64,000 nucleotides of DNA from Curtobacterium sp. TC1 (GCF_019844075.1 NZ_CP081964.1:992001-1056000), one strand, 5' to 3'. Numbered from the stretch's first letter, positions 1-8,527 are shown. Translations and numbers: made by a program. The notes: generated by a model not told the origin, from the letters alone.

Positions 1-95
1 AGCCCGCCGGCGCCGCTGGCCCGGCGTACGGCGAGCCCGCCGAGGACGTCTCGAACGAGGCCGAGCCCGTGAAGGCCCCGGCCGACGCCAAGTAG
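1..95 (+). CDS. C-terminal end of an unidentified protein (5' partial)
   Basis: An open frame enters from the left edge and stops at TAG 93-95. The roughly 30 visible residues are rich in Ala, Pro, Glu and Lys and end in EPVKAPADAK, which looks like a disordered acidic tail. A strong hairpin terminator follows 20 nt later, which supports a real gene end. The visible part does not identify a family. Confidence 0.5.
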   Translation, partial: PAGAAGPAYGEPAEDVSNEAEPVKAPADAK

Positions 96-114
96 TCCCA
101 GCACCAGCACGCCA

Positions 115-144
115 GAGGCGGTCACCCTTCGGGGTGGCCGCCTC
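115..144 (+). terminator. Hairpin terminator of the upstream gene
   Basis: A 13-bp stem (115-127 with 132-144, one G-U pair) closes on a TTCG tetraloop. No long T-tract follows, as is common in high-GC actinobacteria. Confidence 0.7.
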
Positions 145-179
145 TCGTCGTCGAGGGCATCGGTAGGCTGTTGCGGCCC

Positions 180-253
180 GCCCCCGTGGCCCAATCGGTA
201 GAGGCACGCGACTTAAAATCGCTGAGTTGTGGGTTCGAGTCCCACCGGGGGTA
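180..253 (+). tRNA. tRNA-Leu (anticodon UAA), short variable arm
   Basis: A 74-nt cloverleaf can be drawn. The acceptor stem is 180-186 with 246-252, with a G-U at position 1-72. The D arm is about 189-205. The anticodon stem is 207-211 with 219-223, with a C-U mismatch at its base. The loop is 212-218 with anticodon TAA at 214-216. The T arm is 229-245 with a TTCGAGT loop, and the discriminator is A253. CC but no full CCA follows. UAA reads leucine codon UUA, yet bacterial tRNA-Leu normally has a long class II variable arm; here it is 5 nt (224-228). The cloverleaf is convincing; the leucine identity is inferred from the anticodon and A73. Confidence 0.85.
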
Positions 254-308
254 CCGAAGCACGTCTCGCGAGAGCTCCTGCGCACGACCGCGTCCGGGAG
301 AGATAAAC

Positions 309-327
309 TTAGGGTTGCCTAACCTAA
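309..327 (+). promoter_or_regulatory. DtxR/IdeR-like iron box 1
   Basis: This 19-bp site matches the known DtxR consensus TTAGGTTAGGCTAACCTAA at 16 of 19 positions. It lies 58 nt before the ATG of the HtaA-type gene. Iron-bound repressor binding is inferred. Confidence 0.75.
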
Positions 328-350
328 CTCCTGTCCCTATGCTCAGGGAG

Positions 351-369
351 TTAGGTAAGGCTACCCAAA
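351..369 (+). promoter_or_regulatory. DtxR/IdeR-like iron box 2
   Basis: A second 19-bp site, also matching the DtxR consensus at 16 of 19 positions, ends 16 nt before the ATG at 386. Its start is 42 nt from the start of box 1, about four helical turns, so both dimers could sit on one DNA face. Confidence 0.7.
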
Positions 370-385
370 CTTGGAGACCACCCGA

Positions 386-1882
386 ATGCACCTGTCCTCT
401 CCTCGCGCCCGGCGTCTGGCCGCCGGCGCGACCGCCGTCGCCCTCGGCACGACGATCGCCGCGGCCGCCGCGCTCGGCGCCGCCCCCGCGAACGCCGCCT
501 CCGCCGACGTCACCGACGCGTCGCTGTCCTGGAGCCTCAGCAACGAGGCCAACGCCGGCGCCTACTTCGGCGGCTGCAACTTCCTGTCCGCCGGGGTCGC
601 CGGCAACTCGGGAGCCTCGGCTCCGTGGACCGCGACCAACCCGTCGCCTGGCTACGCCGCTTCGGCCGGCAACGTCTCGATCGCCTACCCGACGACCGCG
701 GGCGGCACCTCGACCCCGACCTTCGCCACGAAGTGCCAGACCGGCGACGGCACCACCGTCACCCCGGCGACGAGCACCCGCGGCGTCCTGACCCTGGCCG
801 AGGGTACCGGCACCGTCGACGCCGCAGCCGGCACCGCGGACATCGCGTGGGACGGCGGCTTCACGGTCGCGTTCTACGGTGGCTTGACGTACTGGTCCGC
901 CGAGGACCCGGAACTGCACGTCGCAGCGGACGGCACGGGTGAGCTCACCGCCACGGTCTCGGGCTACGCGGCCTCGCGCGACGGGGGCAGCTGGGCGCCG
1001 CTCACCCCGCGCACCGTGCACCTCGCCACCCTCACCGACGTCGACGTCACGAGCACGGGGATCACCGTGAGCCCGGACTGGCAGGGCGTCGAGCCCGCGT
1101 CGGCGACGAGCCTGAACAAGACGAACGCCGACTGGGGTTCGTGGCCGGCGGACTTCGTCGACTTCCAGAACGAGACCGGTCAGAGCTCGTACTGGTACAC
1201 GTCCGGCGCGAACGACGCCGCGGCCAAGAAGCCGCAGCCGATCTCGATCGCCTACACGGCGGCCGAGGCACCCACGCCCGAGCCGACCACCCCGGTGGCG
1301 CCGGAGCCGACGACCGAGCCGAGCGAGCCCGGCACGCCGGAGCCGACGACCGAGCCGAGCGAGCCCGGCACGCCGGCGCCCACGACCGGCCCGACCACGG
1401 AGCCGACCACCGCCCCGACCACCCCGGCTCCGTCGATCAGCACCGGCGGCACCACCACCTTCACGGTCGGCGACTCGGTGCCGCTGCGCGCCGAGGGCCT
1501 GCCGGCAGCGACGGAGTACTCGATCGTCCTGCACAGCGACCCCGTCGTCCTCGGCACCGTGACCACGGACGCCGACGGGGCCTTCGCGACCTCGGTCGTG
1601 ATCCCCGCGGACACCCCGGCCGGCGCGCACACCGTCGCGGTGGAGTCCTCGGACGGCACCGCCGTGGTCTCGCTCGCCATCACGGTCACCGCTGACGGCA
1701 CCGTCGTCGTCGACCCGGTCGACACCACCACGGCCGTCACCACCGGCGCAGCCGTGAACACCGGAGGCACCGTCTCCGGCACCTCGGCCCTGCCGTGGAT
1801 CGGGCTGTCGGCCGTCGGCGTCGTCGCCCTCGGCTCGGTCGCGTTCATCGCGTCCCGCCGCCGCGTCACCCAGCAGGACTGA
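386..1882 (+). CDS. Secreted HtaA-domain haem-binding protein, membrane anchored
   Basis: 498 residues. A signal peptide (about 1-38, ending in ANA/AS) precedes an HtaA domain at about 42-290. That domain shows the family's FYGGL, GWG-like DWGSWP, VDFQ and SSYWY elements. HtaA proteins bind haem at the cell surface in Corynebacterium iron uptake. A Pro/Thr/Glu linker with a duplicated 12-residue unit, an Ig-like segment (about 360-440), the sequence LPWIG (about 471-475), one membrane span and an RRR tail follow. LPWIG resembles an LPxTG sorting signal with Ile for Thr, and a sortase gene comes next. ATG 386 was chosen over upstream TTG 371 because GGAG (373-376) sits 9 nt before it. Two iron boxes suggest induction by iron starvation. 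Confidence 0.85.
   Translation: MHLSSPRARRLAAGATAVALGTTIAAAAALGAAPANAASADVTDASLSWSLSNEANAGAYFGGCNFLSAGVAGNSGASAPWTATNPSPGYAASAGNVSIAYPTTAGGTSTPTFATKCQTGDGTTVTPATSTRGVLTLAEGTGTVDAAAGTADIAWDGGFTVAFYGGLTYWSAEDPELHVAADGTGELTATVSGYAASRDGGSWAPLTPRTVHLATLTDVDVTSTGITVSPDWQGVEPASATSLNKTNADWGSWPADFVDFQNETGQSSYWYTSGANDAAAKKPQPISIAYTAAEAPTPEPTTPVAPEPTTEPSEPGTPEPTTEPSEPGTPAPTTGPTTEPTTAPTTPAPSISTGGTTTFTVGDSVPLRAEGLPAATEYSIVLHSDPVVLGTVTTDADGAFATSVVIPADTPAGAHTVAVESSDGTAVVSLAITVTADGTVVVDPVDTTTAVTTGAAVNTGGTVSGTSALPWIGLSAVGVVALGSVAFIASRRRVTQQD
1301..1372 (+). repeat. 36-bp tandem duplication in the linker of the HtaA-type protein
   Basis: Two identical or near-identical in-frame 36-bp units (1301-1336, 1337-1372) each encode a 12-residue Pro-Glu-Thr linker unit. 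Copy number could vary between strains. Confidence 0.8.
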
Positions 1883-1886
1883 CGCA

Positions 1887-1928
1887 CCGGGATCCGCGAG
1901 GCGGTCGACCCCGCCACGCGGATCCCGG
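1887..1928 (+). terminator. Hairpin terminator after the HtaA-type gene
   Basis: A 12-bp perfect stem pairs 1887-1898 with 1917-1928, just after the TGA at 1880-1882. It separates the haem protein gene from the sortase gene. Confidence 0.65.
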
Positions 1929-2004
1929 CACCCACCTGTCGGACTGGGCCCACGCCGCCGGTTCCGGAGCGACGCGCCAGCGGCGCTCCGGCCGTGCCGG
2001 TGGG

Positions 2005-2020
2005 GGGAGGCGCGCCTCCC
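2005..2020. repeat. Short member of the GGAGGC/GCCTCC palindrome family
   Basis: A 16-nt perfect palindrome is followed by GTCCGAC, the same right flank as the longer copies elsewhere in the window. It lies between the HtaA-type gene and the sortase gene. Confidence 0.6.
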
Positions 2021-2055
2021 GTCCGACACATTCGTCACCACCCCCGGAACGGAAG

Positions 2056-2715
2056 ATGACCGCCCCACGCACCCGACCGCGCACCGCGCTGCTCTGGACG
2101 ACCGCCGTGCTCGCCGCGGCGACCCTCGTCGTCGGCGTGGTCGGTGTGGTCACGGCGACCACCGGCGCCGCATCGCCGACGGCGATCACCGGCACGTCGC
2201 TCGACGGCAAGCAGGTCACGCTCGACCCGGGCGAGTCAGGAACGGCGGCGGCGGCGTCGAACGCAGTCGCCGACACCGGCGCGCAGCTCGTGGTGCCGTC
2301 GGTCGGGCTCGACGTGCCGCTCGGCGAACTGGACGCCGTCGACGGGCAGATCACGCCACCGGGGTTCAGCGAGGCCTACCGGGTCCGCAACCTGGGGGTC
2401 CCGCTGGCGGACCGCGCGGACGGCACCGTGTTCGTCGTCATGCACTCGCTGCGGAACGGTGCGATCGGCCCCGGCAACCTGCTCATCGACGTCGACGGGC
2501 AACGTTCCGAGGTCGCGGTCGGCAGCAGGGTCCGGATCGGCGACGCGCGGTGGACGGTGACCGGTTCCGAGCGGATCACGAAGGCGACCGTGGCCGCCGA
2601 TGCCGACGTCTGGGCGGACGAGCCCGGCCGACTGCTGCTCATCACGTGCCTGCAGCGTCCGGACGGCGCCGCCTCGGTCGACAACGTGGTCATCGAGGCC
2701 ACGCTCGATCGCTAA
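2056..2715 (+). CDS. Small class F-like sortase
   Basis: 219 residues: an N-terminal signal anchor (about 12-35) and a sortase domain (about 75-218). Sortases are transpeptidases that link sorting-signal proteins to the wall or to each other. The catalytic His is H130 in VVMHS and the Cys is C198 in LLITC. The expected Arg before the DNVV strand is not where class F enzymes have it: the protein reads ASVDNVV. R201, three residues after Cys, is the nearest Arg. ATG 2056 follows GGAACGGAAG. The gene sits 170 nt after the HtaA-type gene; a dedicated role in anchoring it is possible but not shown. Confidence 0.75.
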   Translation: MTAPRTRPRTALLWTTAVLAAATLVVGVVGVVTATTGAASPTAITGTSLDGKQVTLDPGESGTAAAASNAVADTGAQLVVPSVGLDVPLGELDAVDGQITPPGFSEAYRVRNLGVPLADRADGTVFVVMHSLRNGAIGPGNLLIDVDGQRSEVAVGSRVRIGDARWTVTGSERITKATVAADADVWADEPGRLLLITCLQRPDGAASVDNVVIEATLDR

Positions 2716-2718
2716 CAT
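2713..2718 (+). promoter_or_regulatory. -10 hexamer TAACAT, leaderless start of the ThrE-type gene
   Basis: The hexamer overlaps the sortase stop codon and ends 7 nt before GTG 2726, too close for a 5' leader. Confidence 0.6.
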
Positions 2719-2725
2719 CGCCTGC

Positions 2726-4066
2726 GTGGTCGGACTCGGAAGCGCACTCGCGAACCTGCAGAACGCCCTCCGTCGGCCCGAGGCCCACGTCGAGGTCGTC
2801 GACGGCGAGACCGTCCCCGTCGGCATGCTCCTCGGCACGCTGGGTGCGCTGCTGCTCGACGCGGGCAGCTCCGTCACCGACGTCCGCTCGGCGCTCGAGA
2901 AGGCCCGCGACGCCGCCGGCGTCGGACCGACCCTGGCGATCGGGGTGCTGCCAGCGCTCGTGATGGTGAGCGAGGTCTCGACCGGTGCGGCGACCATCGT
3001 GAACGCCGAGGGCGTCGAGCTGTCGTCGCGGCAGGCCGCACGCGCGAACCGGGTCGTGCTCGGGCTGGAGAGCGGTTCCATCGCCCTCGCCGAGATCCCC
3101 GCGCGGGTCCGTGCCATCCGCGCCGGTACCGTCCCGCCGCCCGCACTGCCCTGGATCCTCGGCAACGCGCTGACCTCCGCCGGGCTCGCCGTCGTCTTCC
3201 GCTGCCCGTGGTGGGCCATCGTCCTCGCGCTCCTGGTGGGCGGGCTCGTCGGGGTCATCGGCCTGCTGCTCCGGCGCTTCCGCGAGGCCGTCGCGATCAT
3301 CCCGTTCCTGGCGGCCTTCGTGTCGACCGCCATAGTCGGGCTCGTCGCCGCCGGCGCCGGGTTCGAGCAGGTCCCGCTGTTCGCCGTGTGCGCGCCGGTG
3401 GCGGTGTTCGTCCCCGGCGCCCTGATCACCAACGCCCTGCTCGAGCTCACCGCCGCCGACATCGTCACCGGGTCCTCGCGGCTCGTCCAGGGGCTCATCA
3501 TGCTCGGGTTCATGGCCGCGGGCATCGCCTCGGGCAGCGCACTGACCGGGCTGCACGTCGACCCGTCCTCGGCGGCGCTCGTCGGCGAGGTCGCCGGTGT
3601 CGGCACGGACCTGGCCGGGTGGGAGTCCGTCCCGTCCTACTGGGTGTCGTGGGTCGCCGTGGTGGTCCTGGCGGTCGGACTCGGCCTGGTGTTCCGGTCG
3701 GGCTGGCGGCTGACGCTCGTCTCGGTGGCGGTCATGGTCACCGCCTACGCCCTGGTGAGCGGGACGACGCCGGTGTGGGGCAGCGTCGTCGCGACGGGGG
3801 CGACGGCGGCCCTGCTGTTCGTCGCGACGCGGGTGCTCGAGCGGCTCGTGCCGGCGATCCCCGCGACGGTGTCGTTCTTCCCGGCGTTCCTGCTGCTCGT
3901 CCCCGGGACGGTCGGGCTGGTGGCGGTGGCGACGTTCGACCCCGAGTCCCTCGCGACACCCCTGGCGACCTTCGTCAGTCTGTGCATCGGGACGAAGATC
4001 GGCGGGCTGCTGCCGGGCCTGTTCGCCCGGAACGCGCCGAGCCGCGGGGTGGACGCGACCAGCTGA
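2726..4066 (+). CDS. Threonine/serine exporter family membrane protein (ThrE-like)
   Basis: 446 residues. An N-terminal soluble domain (about 1-130, ThrE N-domain type) carries a charged helix and is followed by about ten hydrophobic segments in two blocks (about 140-270 and 290-435). This matches ThrE proteins, which export threonine and serine across the membrane. The C-terminal block ends in a conserved-looking FFPAFLLLVPG stretch. GTG 2726 fits a leaderless start behind TAACAT. The substrate is by family only. Confidence 0.8.
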   Translation: MVGLGSALANLQNALRRPEAHVEVVDGETVPVGMLLGTLGALLLDAGSSVTDVRSALEKARDAAGVGPTLAIGVLPALVMVSEVSTGAATIVNAEGVELSSRQAARANRVVLGLESGSIALAEIPARVRAIRAGTVPPPALPWILGNALTSAGLAVVFRCPWWAIVLALLVGGLVGVIGLLLRRFREAVAIIPFLAAFVSTAIVGLVAAGAGFEQVPLFAVCAPVAVFVPGALITNALLELTAADIVTGSSRLVQGLIMLGFMAAGIASGSALTGLHVDPSSAALVGEVAGVGTDLAGWESVPSYWVSWVAVVVLAVGLGLVFRSGWRLTLVSVAVMVTAYALVSGTTPVWGSVVATGATAALLFVATRVLERLVPAIPATVSFFPAFLLLVPGTVGLVAVATFDPESLATPLATFVSLCIGTKIGGLLPGLFARNAPSRGVDATS

Positions 4067-4072
4067 CGGCCC

Positions 4073-4104
4073 GGAGGCGCGGGGCGGGACCGCCACGGGC
4101 CTCC
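4073..4104. terminator. GGAGGC/GCCTCC palindrome between convergent genes
   Basis: GGAGGC 4073-4078 pairs with GCCTCC 4099-4104, with an imperfect inner stem. It sits between the convergent ThrE-type and acyl-CoA ligase genes and is one of the dispersed palindromes. Confidence 0.6.
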
Positions 4105-4133
4105 CGTCCGACGCCGCGCACCTGCAGAGCCCG

Positions 4134-5837
4134 CTACGGCTCGATCAGCCGGCCCGCCGCCTGGTCCTCCGCTGCCGTCGCCTTCGCGAGGTAGTGCACC
4201 TTCTTGCCGGTGGCGTTGTACGGCAGTTCGGTGACGAACCGGTAGAGCCGCGGCCGCTTGTAGCGGGCGAGGCCGGGGTGCGACGCGGTCCACTCCTCGA
4301 GGGCGGCGGCGGCTTCGACGTCGTCCTCCGGCAGCCGCCCGGGCGCGCGGACGACGTACGCCGTCACGACCTCGCCCCAGCGCTCGTCCGGGACGCCGAC
4401 CACGATCGCGTCCGCGACGCCCGGGTGCTCCTGCAGCGCGGCCTCGACCTGCACGGGGTGCACGTTCTCGCCGCCGGAGATGACCATGTCGTCCTTGCGG
4501 CCGACGATCGTCACCCGTTCGTGCTCGTCCCACGTCGCGAGGTCGCCGGGGTAGAACCAGCCGTTCGCGAACTTCTCGGCCTCGAGCCCCGGGTTGCGGT
4601 ACGAGTACCCGGACTTGACGGTCCGGACCGCGAACTCACCGATCTCGGAGCCGTCCTTCGGCACGGTGTCGGTCGGGTCGGCCAGGCGGTCCTCGTAGAC
4701 CCGCACCACCGCGACGTCGTCGTCCGTCGATGCACGTCCGGTGGAGCCGGCGCCGTCGGGGAAGTCCTCGGGACGCAGGAACGTGTTCCAGAAGGTCTCG
4801 GTCGTGCCGTAGCCGTTGAAGATCCGCGGGGACAGGAGCTCCTGGAAGCGGAGTGCGGCGGCACGGTCGAGCGGCGCGCCCATCGTGACGATGCCGTGCA
4901 ACGACGACAGGTCGCGGGGCCGGGCCTCCTGCGCGTCCGCGAGCTGTACCAGGTTCGGGGGTGCGCCGATCAGGAACGTCAGCCGCTCGGACTCGACCAG
5001 GTCGAGCACCCGCTCGGCGTCGAAGTGCCGCAGGGTCGTGAGCTCGGCACCGACGTAGAACACCGGGTTCGGGCCGCCCGAGTACAGGCCGCCCCGGTGG
5101 AACAGCGGCGACATGTTGAGGGTCTTGTCGAACGGGCTGAGCGGGAAGTGCATCACGACGTCGTGGGCGCTGAGCACCTCGACCAGGCTCGGCAGGGGCA
5201 CCGGCTTCGGTCGTCCCGTGGTGCCGGAGGTGTAGAGCCGAGTGGTCTCGTCGTAGACGCTGCGCGGCTCGGTGGCGGCCAGCTCGGCGGGCGTGACCGG
5301 GTCGGCGGCGAGGAGGGCGGTGAACGCGACGCGCGCGTCGCGTGCGGGCTCGTCGTCGTGCGCGTCTTCGTCGTCGTCGCCGACGACGACGAGGTGGTCG
5401 GGACGGTGCGGCGAGGTCTCGAGCGCGCGGGCGATGTCGGCGGTGCGGCTGGCGTCGTGCACCAGCACCACCGGTGCGGAGTCCTCGATGATGAAGGCGA
5501 CCTCGTCCGGCGCGAGCCGGAAGTTCGTGGGGGAGAACACCGCGCCGATGCGGTGGCACGCCAGGTAGAGCATCGCGAACTCGGGGGAGTTGAACAGCTC
5601 GACCATCACGACCGAACCGCGGCCGGCGCCGTGCCGGACGAGCCACCCGCCGATGCGGTCGACGGCGTCGCCGAGCTCCGCGTACGTCCACGATCGACCC
5701 GTGTCCGGCTCGCGCAGCGCCGGGCGGCCTGCGAAGCGGTGGGTGTTCCGCGCGAAGCCGTTCGCGTACGTGAAGCTGCCCTCGAACACCTCTCGGAAGC
5801 GCGTCGGGTCGTAGTCGGATCGGGTCTCGGTCATCAT
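4134..5837 (-). CDS. AMP-dependent acyl-CoA synthetase/ligase
   Basis: 567 residues of the ANL superfamily, which adenylates a carboxylic acid and transfers it to CoA. The P-loop reads YTSGTTGRPKP, followed by GYGTTE, then YPGDLA and GRKDDMVISGGENVHP at the domain hinge. The catalytic C-terminal lysine lies in NATGKK. Closest in style to medium/long-chain fatty acyl-CoA synthetases (FadD type), but the acid cannot be read from sequence. The start has tandem ATG ATG; GGGAG lies a few bases upstream. Confidence 0.85.
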   Translation of the reverse strand: MMTETRSDYDPTRFREVFEGSFTYANGFARNTHRFAGRPALREPDTGRSWTYAELGDAVDRIGGWLVRHGAGRGSVVMVELFNSPEFAMLYLACHRIGAVFSPTNFRLAPDEVAFIIEDSAPVVLVHDASRTADIARALETSPHRPDHLVVVGDDDEDAHDDEPARDARVAFTALLAADPVTPAELAATEPRSVYDETTRLYTSGTTGRPKPVPLPSLVEVLSAHDVVMHFPLSPFDKTLNMSPLFHRGGLYSGGPNPVFYVGAELTTLRHFDAERVLDLVESERLTFLIGAPPNLVQLADAQEARPRDLSSLHGIVTMGAPLDRAAALRFQELLSPRIFNGYGTTETFWNTFLRPEDFPDGAGSTGRASTDDDVAVVRVYEDRLADPTDTVPKDGSEIGEFAVRTVKSGYSYRNPGLEAEKFANGWFYPGDLATWDEHERVTIVGRKDDMVISGGENVHPVQVEAALQEHPGVADAIVVGVPDERWGEVVTAYVVRAPGRLPEDDVEAAAALEEWTASHPGLARYKRPRLYRFVTELPYNATGKKVHYLAKATAAEDQAAGRLIEP

Positions 5838-5905
5838 CGCTCCCTGGGGCGGTCGAGCGGCGCGTCACGCACCGTTCGTCACTGTATCCGCCGCGCGGGG
5901 ACGGC

Positions 5906-5922
5906 GGACGGGAGGCCCGGTG
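5906..5922. repeat. Half copy of the dispersed palindrome
   Basis: One arm (GGACGGGAGGCCCGGTG) is present without its inverted partner, downstream of the Ig-like gene end at 5927. It looks like a decayed copy. Confidence 0.45.
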
Positions 5923-5926
5923 CGGG

Positions 5927-8308
5927 TCAGGCGCGCGCGTCCGGTTGCGTGGTGCGCGCCCAGAACCACGCCCCGATCGCACCCCCCACGCAGGCCGCGC
6001 CGACCGCGCCGAGCAGCACCGGCGACACGTGCGTCCCCGACGGGCCTGAGTAGACCGCGGCGGTGAGCGCGACCGCGACGACGGCGAGCGCGACGTACCG
6101 GCCGCGTGAGGCCGCGAGGAGCGCGCTGCCGGCGGACCCGGCGAACGGCAGCAGCGTCGCGATGACGGCTCCGACCCCGCCCACGCACAGGGTGATGGCG
6201 AACTCCGACGTCAGCGCGTGCCAGAAGCCCCCGCCCGCGGTCAGGCTGTGCAGCACCCAGCCCGAGGCCGCGAGTGCGAGCAGGGCGACCGTCCGCCAGG
6301 TCGCACTCCGGGCACCCGCGGCGATCGCCGAGCCGAGGCGCAGCGCGCCGGTGTCCAGGTCGGGGCGACCCGACGGCACGAGCACCACCCCGACGATCAG
6401 GGCGGGGGAGAGGTCGGCGGCCCGCGTGATGCCGCACGCGATCAGCGCCGCGAGCACCAGCCACGGGGACACCCGGAAGCCCACGGCGCGGTGGTCGGGT
6501 CCGGCCGCCCATCGGGTCACGAGCACCACGGCGGCGGTGAGCACCGTGGTCCCGAGCAGCACGGCGATCGCGAGGCGGACGTAGCGGGCCTCGAGCGAGA
6601 CGCCCACGCCCAGCAGCGTGCAGAGGGCGGCCACGGTCACCGCGATCGTGATCGACACCCACGTCGGCAGGACGTCGTCCGTTCCCGAGCGGTCCGAACG
6701 CGAGCGGTTCCGTCCGAGCAGGCCGGCGAAGGGCGACCGGATGCGACCGCGGGCCGCCGCGGCGACGAGGGCGAGGGGCGCGGCGATGAGCAGGAGGAAG
6801 CCCGCGGCGACGGCCGTGGCGATGAGCACGGTCCGCCACGAGAACGCGGCCTGGATCGTCGGCACGGTGCGGTCGTAGGCGGTGGCTGCGGTCCAGTCGC
6901 CCGCGGGGCCGGACCAGTCGGTGTGGCCGCCGCCGGGGCCCGCCGCGCCGGGGGCGCTGGTGCCGCTCGTCGCGGTGCCGTCGCCGGGTCCGGCCGACGA
7001 TCCGGACCCACCGCTGTCGTCGGATCCGCCGCCGTTCCCGTTCGTGCCGGTGCCGCTGCCGGTGCTGGTGCCGTTTCCGTTCTCGTGCCCGCCTGGGGGG
7101 CCGGTGTCACCGGGGTGCTGGCCGTCGACGGGCGGGGTCGTGGTGCCGGTGCCGTTCGTGGGTGCGTCCCCGCCGGTACCGGGCGTCCCGGTGGGGGTGC
7201 CCGACGTCGACCACACCATGACCCGCACGGCAGCGGACGACCGCGAGTAGTTGCCCGCGGCGTCGTGTTGCGTCGCGGTGAGGTCGTGGCCGCCGGACCG
7301 GAGCTGCGACCCGGCGGTCGAACAGGACCAGGACCCGTTCGCAGCCACCTCGGCACGGCAGACCGGTGCTCGGTCGACGTACACGGTCACGTCGGCGCCG
7401 GGCTCGCCGGTGCCGCGGACGAGCGTGGCACGCGAACCGACGCGGTCGCCGTCGCCGGGCGCCGTGATCCGCGGAACCGTCGGCGCGGTGCGGTCGACGG
7501 TGACCCGCACCGGGGCCGAGGACGCACTGCGCAGGTCGGAGCGGTAGCCGTGCGCCGTGCTCGCGGTCTGCGACGCGGTGACCGTGACGGTGGCGTCGGA
7601 CCGCAGCGCGAGCGAGGCCACCCATCGACCGTCCGGTCCGACCGGGGCGCTCTGCTGCGACGACGACCCGGAGACCGACAGGAGCACGGTGGACCCGGGG
7701 TAGCCGGTACCGGACAGTGCGCCGCTGGTCGGGTGGTCGGACGCGACGGTCGGCGGCACGATGACGTCGGACGCCGGAGCGCTCGCGGACGGCTGGGTCG
7801 GGGTCGTGGCGTCACGCACCGTGAAGACCTGCTGGGGGCCCGACCGCACCGTGCCCAGGCAGGCCCACGACCCGTTCGCCTGCACCTGCGCGGAGCACCC
7901 GGCCGACCCGGTGGACGCCGGGCCGGTGACGCGGACCACGTGCGCCGGGGTGCCGGTGCCGTGGAACCGGGCGGTGCTGCTCGTGATGTCCCCCGGGTCG
8001 GCGATGGTCGGCGCGACGGGTGGTCGCCCGGTGGACGCGGGCGGGGGCGTCGGGGTGCCGGGGCGGCCGCTGCTCGGCGGGCCCACGAGTTCGCCCGGCT
8101 GCGGGGTCGCGGTGGTCGCGGCGCTGATGCGCTCGGTGTCCGCGGCGCCGGCGACGGCGAACGCGGGGGCGGCTACGGCTGCCGACAGTGCCGCGGCGAG
8201 GAGCGCCGTGGCCGAGGCGAGTGCGACGAACCGGGTACGACGACGAGGGCCGTCGCCCCCGACGGCCCGGTCGTCCACGTTGTCCCCGCGCGTGCTCACC
8301 GACTCCAT
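5927..8308 (-). CDS. Large secreted/membrane protein with Ig-like repeats and a multi-span C-terminus
   Basis: 793 residues. A signal segment (about 26-52) is followed by at least three Ig-like modules (about 85-360). Two of these carry a paired-Cys pattern (CSAQVQANGSWACL and CRAEVAANGSWSC). A Gly/Thr/Asn-rich low-complexity linker (about 365-465) leads to a C-terminal half with about eight hydrophobic segments (about 480-790). The Ig modules should lie outside the cell. ATG 8308 was chosen because the signal peptide begins shortly after it; the much longer open frame upstream runs through the lemA region on the other strand. The function is unknown; similar multi-Ig proteins are often adhesive. 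Confidence 0.7.
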   Translation of the reverse strand: MESVSTRGDNVDDRAVGGDGPRRRTRFVALASATALLAAALSAAVAAPAFAVAGAADTERISAATTATPQPGELVGPPSSGRPGTPTPPPASTGRPPVAPTIADPGDITSSTARFHGTGTPAHVVRVTGPASTGSAGCSAQVQANGSWACLGTVRSGPQQVFTVRDATTPTQPSASAPASDVIVPPTVASDHPTSGALSGTGYPGSTVLLSVSGSSSQQSAPVGPDGRWVASLALRSDATVTVTASQTASTAHGYRSDLRSASSAPVRVTVDRTAPTVPRITAPGDGDRVGSRATLVRGTGEPGADVTVYVDRAPVCRAEVAANGSWSCSTAGSQLRSGGHDLTATQHDAAGNYSRSSAAVRVMVWSTSGTPTGTPGTGGDAPTNGTGTTTPPVDGQHPGDTGPPGGHENGNGTSTGSGTGTNGNGGGSDDSGGSGSSAGPGDGTATSGTSAPGAAGPGGGHTDWSGPAGDWTAATAYDRTVPTIQAAFSWRTVLIATAVAAGFLLLIAAPLALVAAAARGRIRSPFAGLLGRNRSRSDRSGTDDVLPTWVSITIAVTVAALCTLLGVGVSLEARYVRLAIAVLLGTTVLTAAVVLVTRWAAGPDHRAVGFRVSPWLVLAALIACGITRAADLSPALIVGVVLVPSGRPDLDTGALRLGSAIAAGARSATWRTVALLALAASGWVLHSLTAGGGFWHALTSEFAITLCVGGVGAVIATLLPFAGSAGSALLAASRGRYVALAVVAVALTAAVYSGPSGTHVSPVLLGAVGAACVGGAIGAWFWARTTQPDARA

Positions 8309-8527
8309 CCCACGTGATGTGGGCCGCCGGGTCAATACGCCTCGCGGATGATGTCGGGCATCCGGTCCGGTTCGTCCGTCAGTCCGAATGCCCGGTGTGC
8401 ATGACTCGGGAATCGCCCGTGAACCCTGGTGGTCGACGGGAGCACCGCGCACGCGTCGGTAGACTTCACGACGGCCGTTCAGGCCACGCAGCACCGCGGA
8501 TCCGAACGCGAGAAGGAGCACCCCAAC

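Noticed and set aside
371..385. TTG 371 as start of the HtaA-type gene
   Set aside because: GGAG lies inside it and is well placed for ATG 386.
122..2068. 648-codon open frame on the minus strand
   Set aside because: It is antisense to the HtaA-type and tRNA genes, and its product is Arg/Gly-rich without domain character, as expected for a GC-rich shadow frame.
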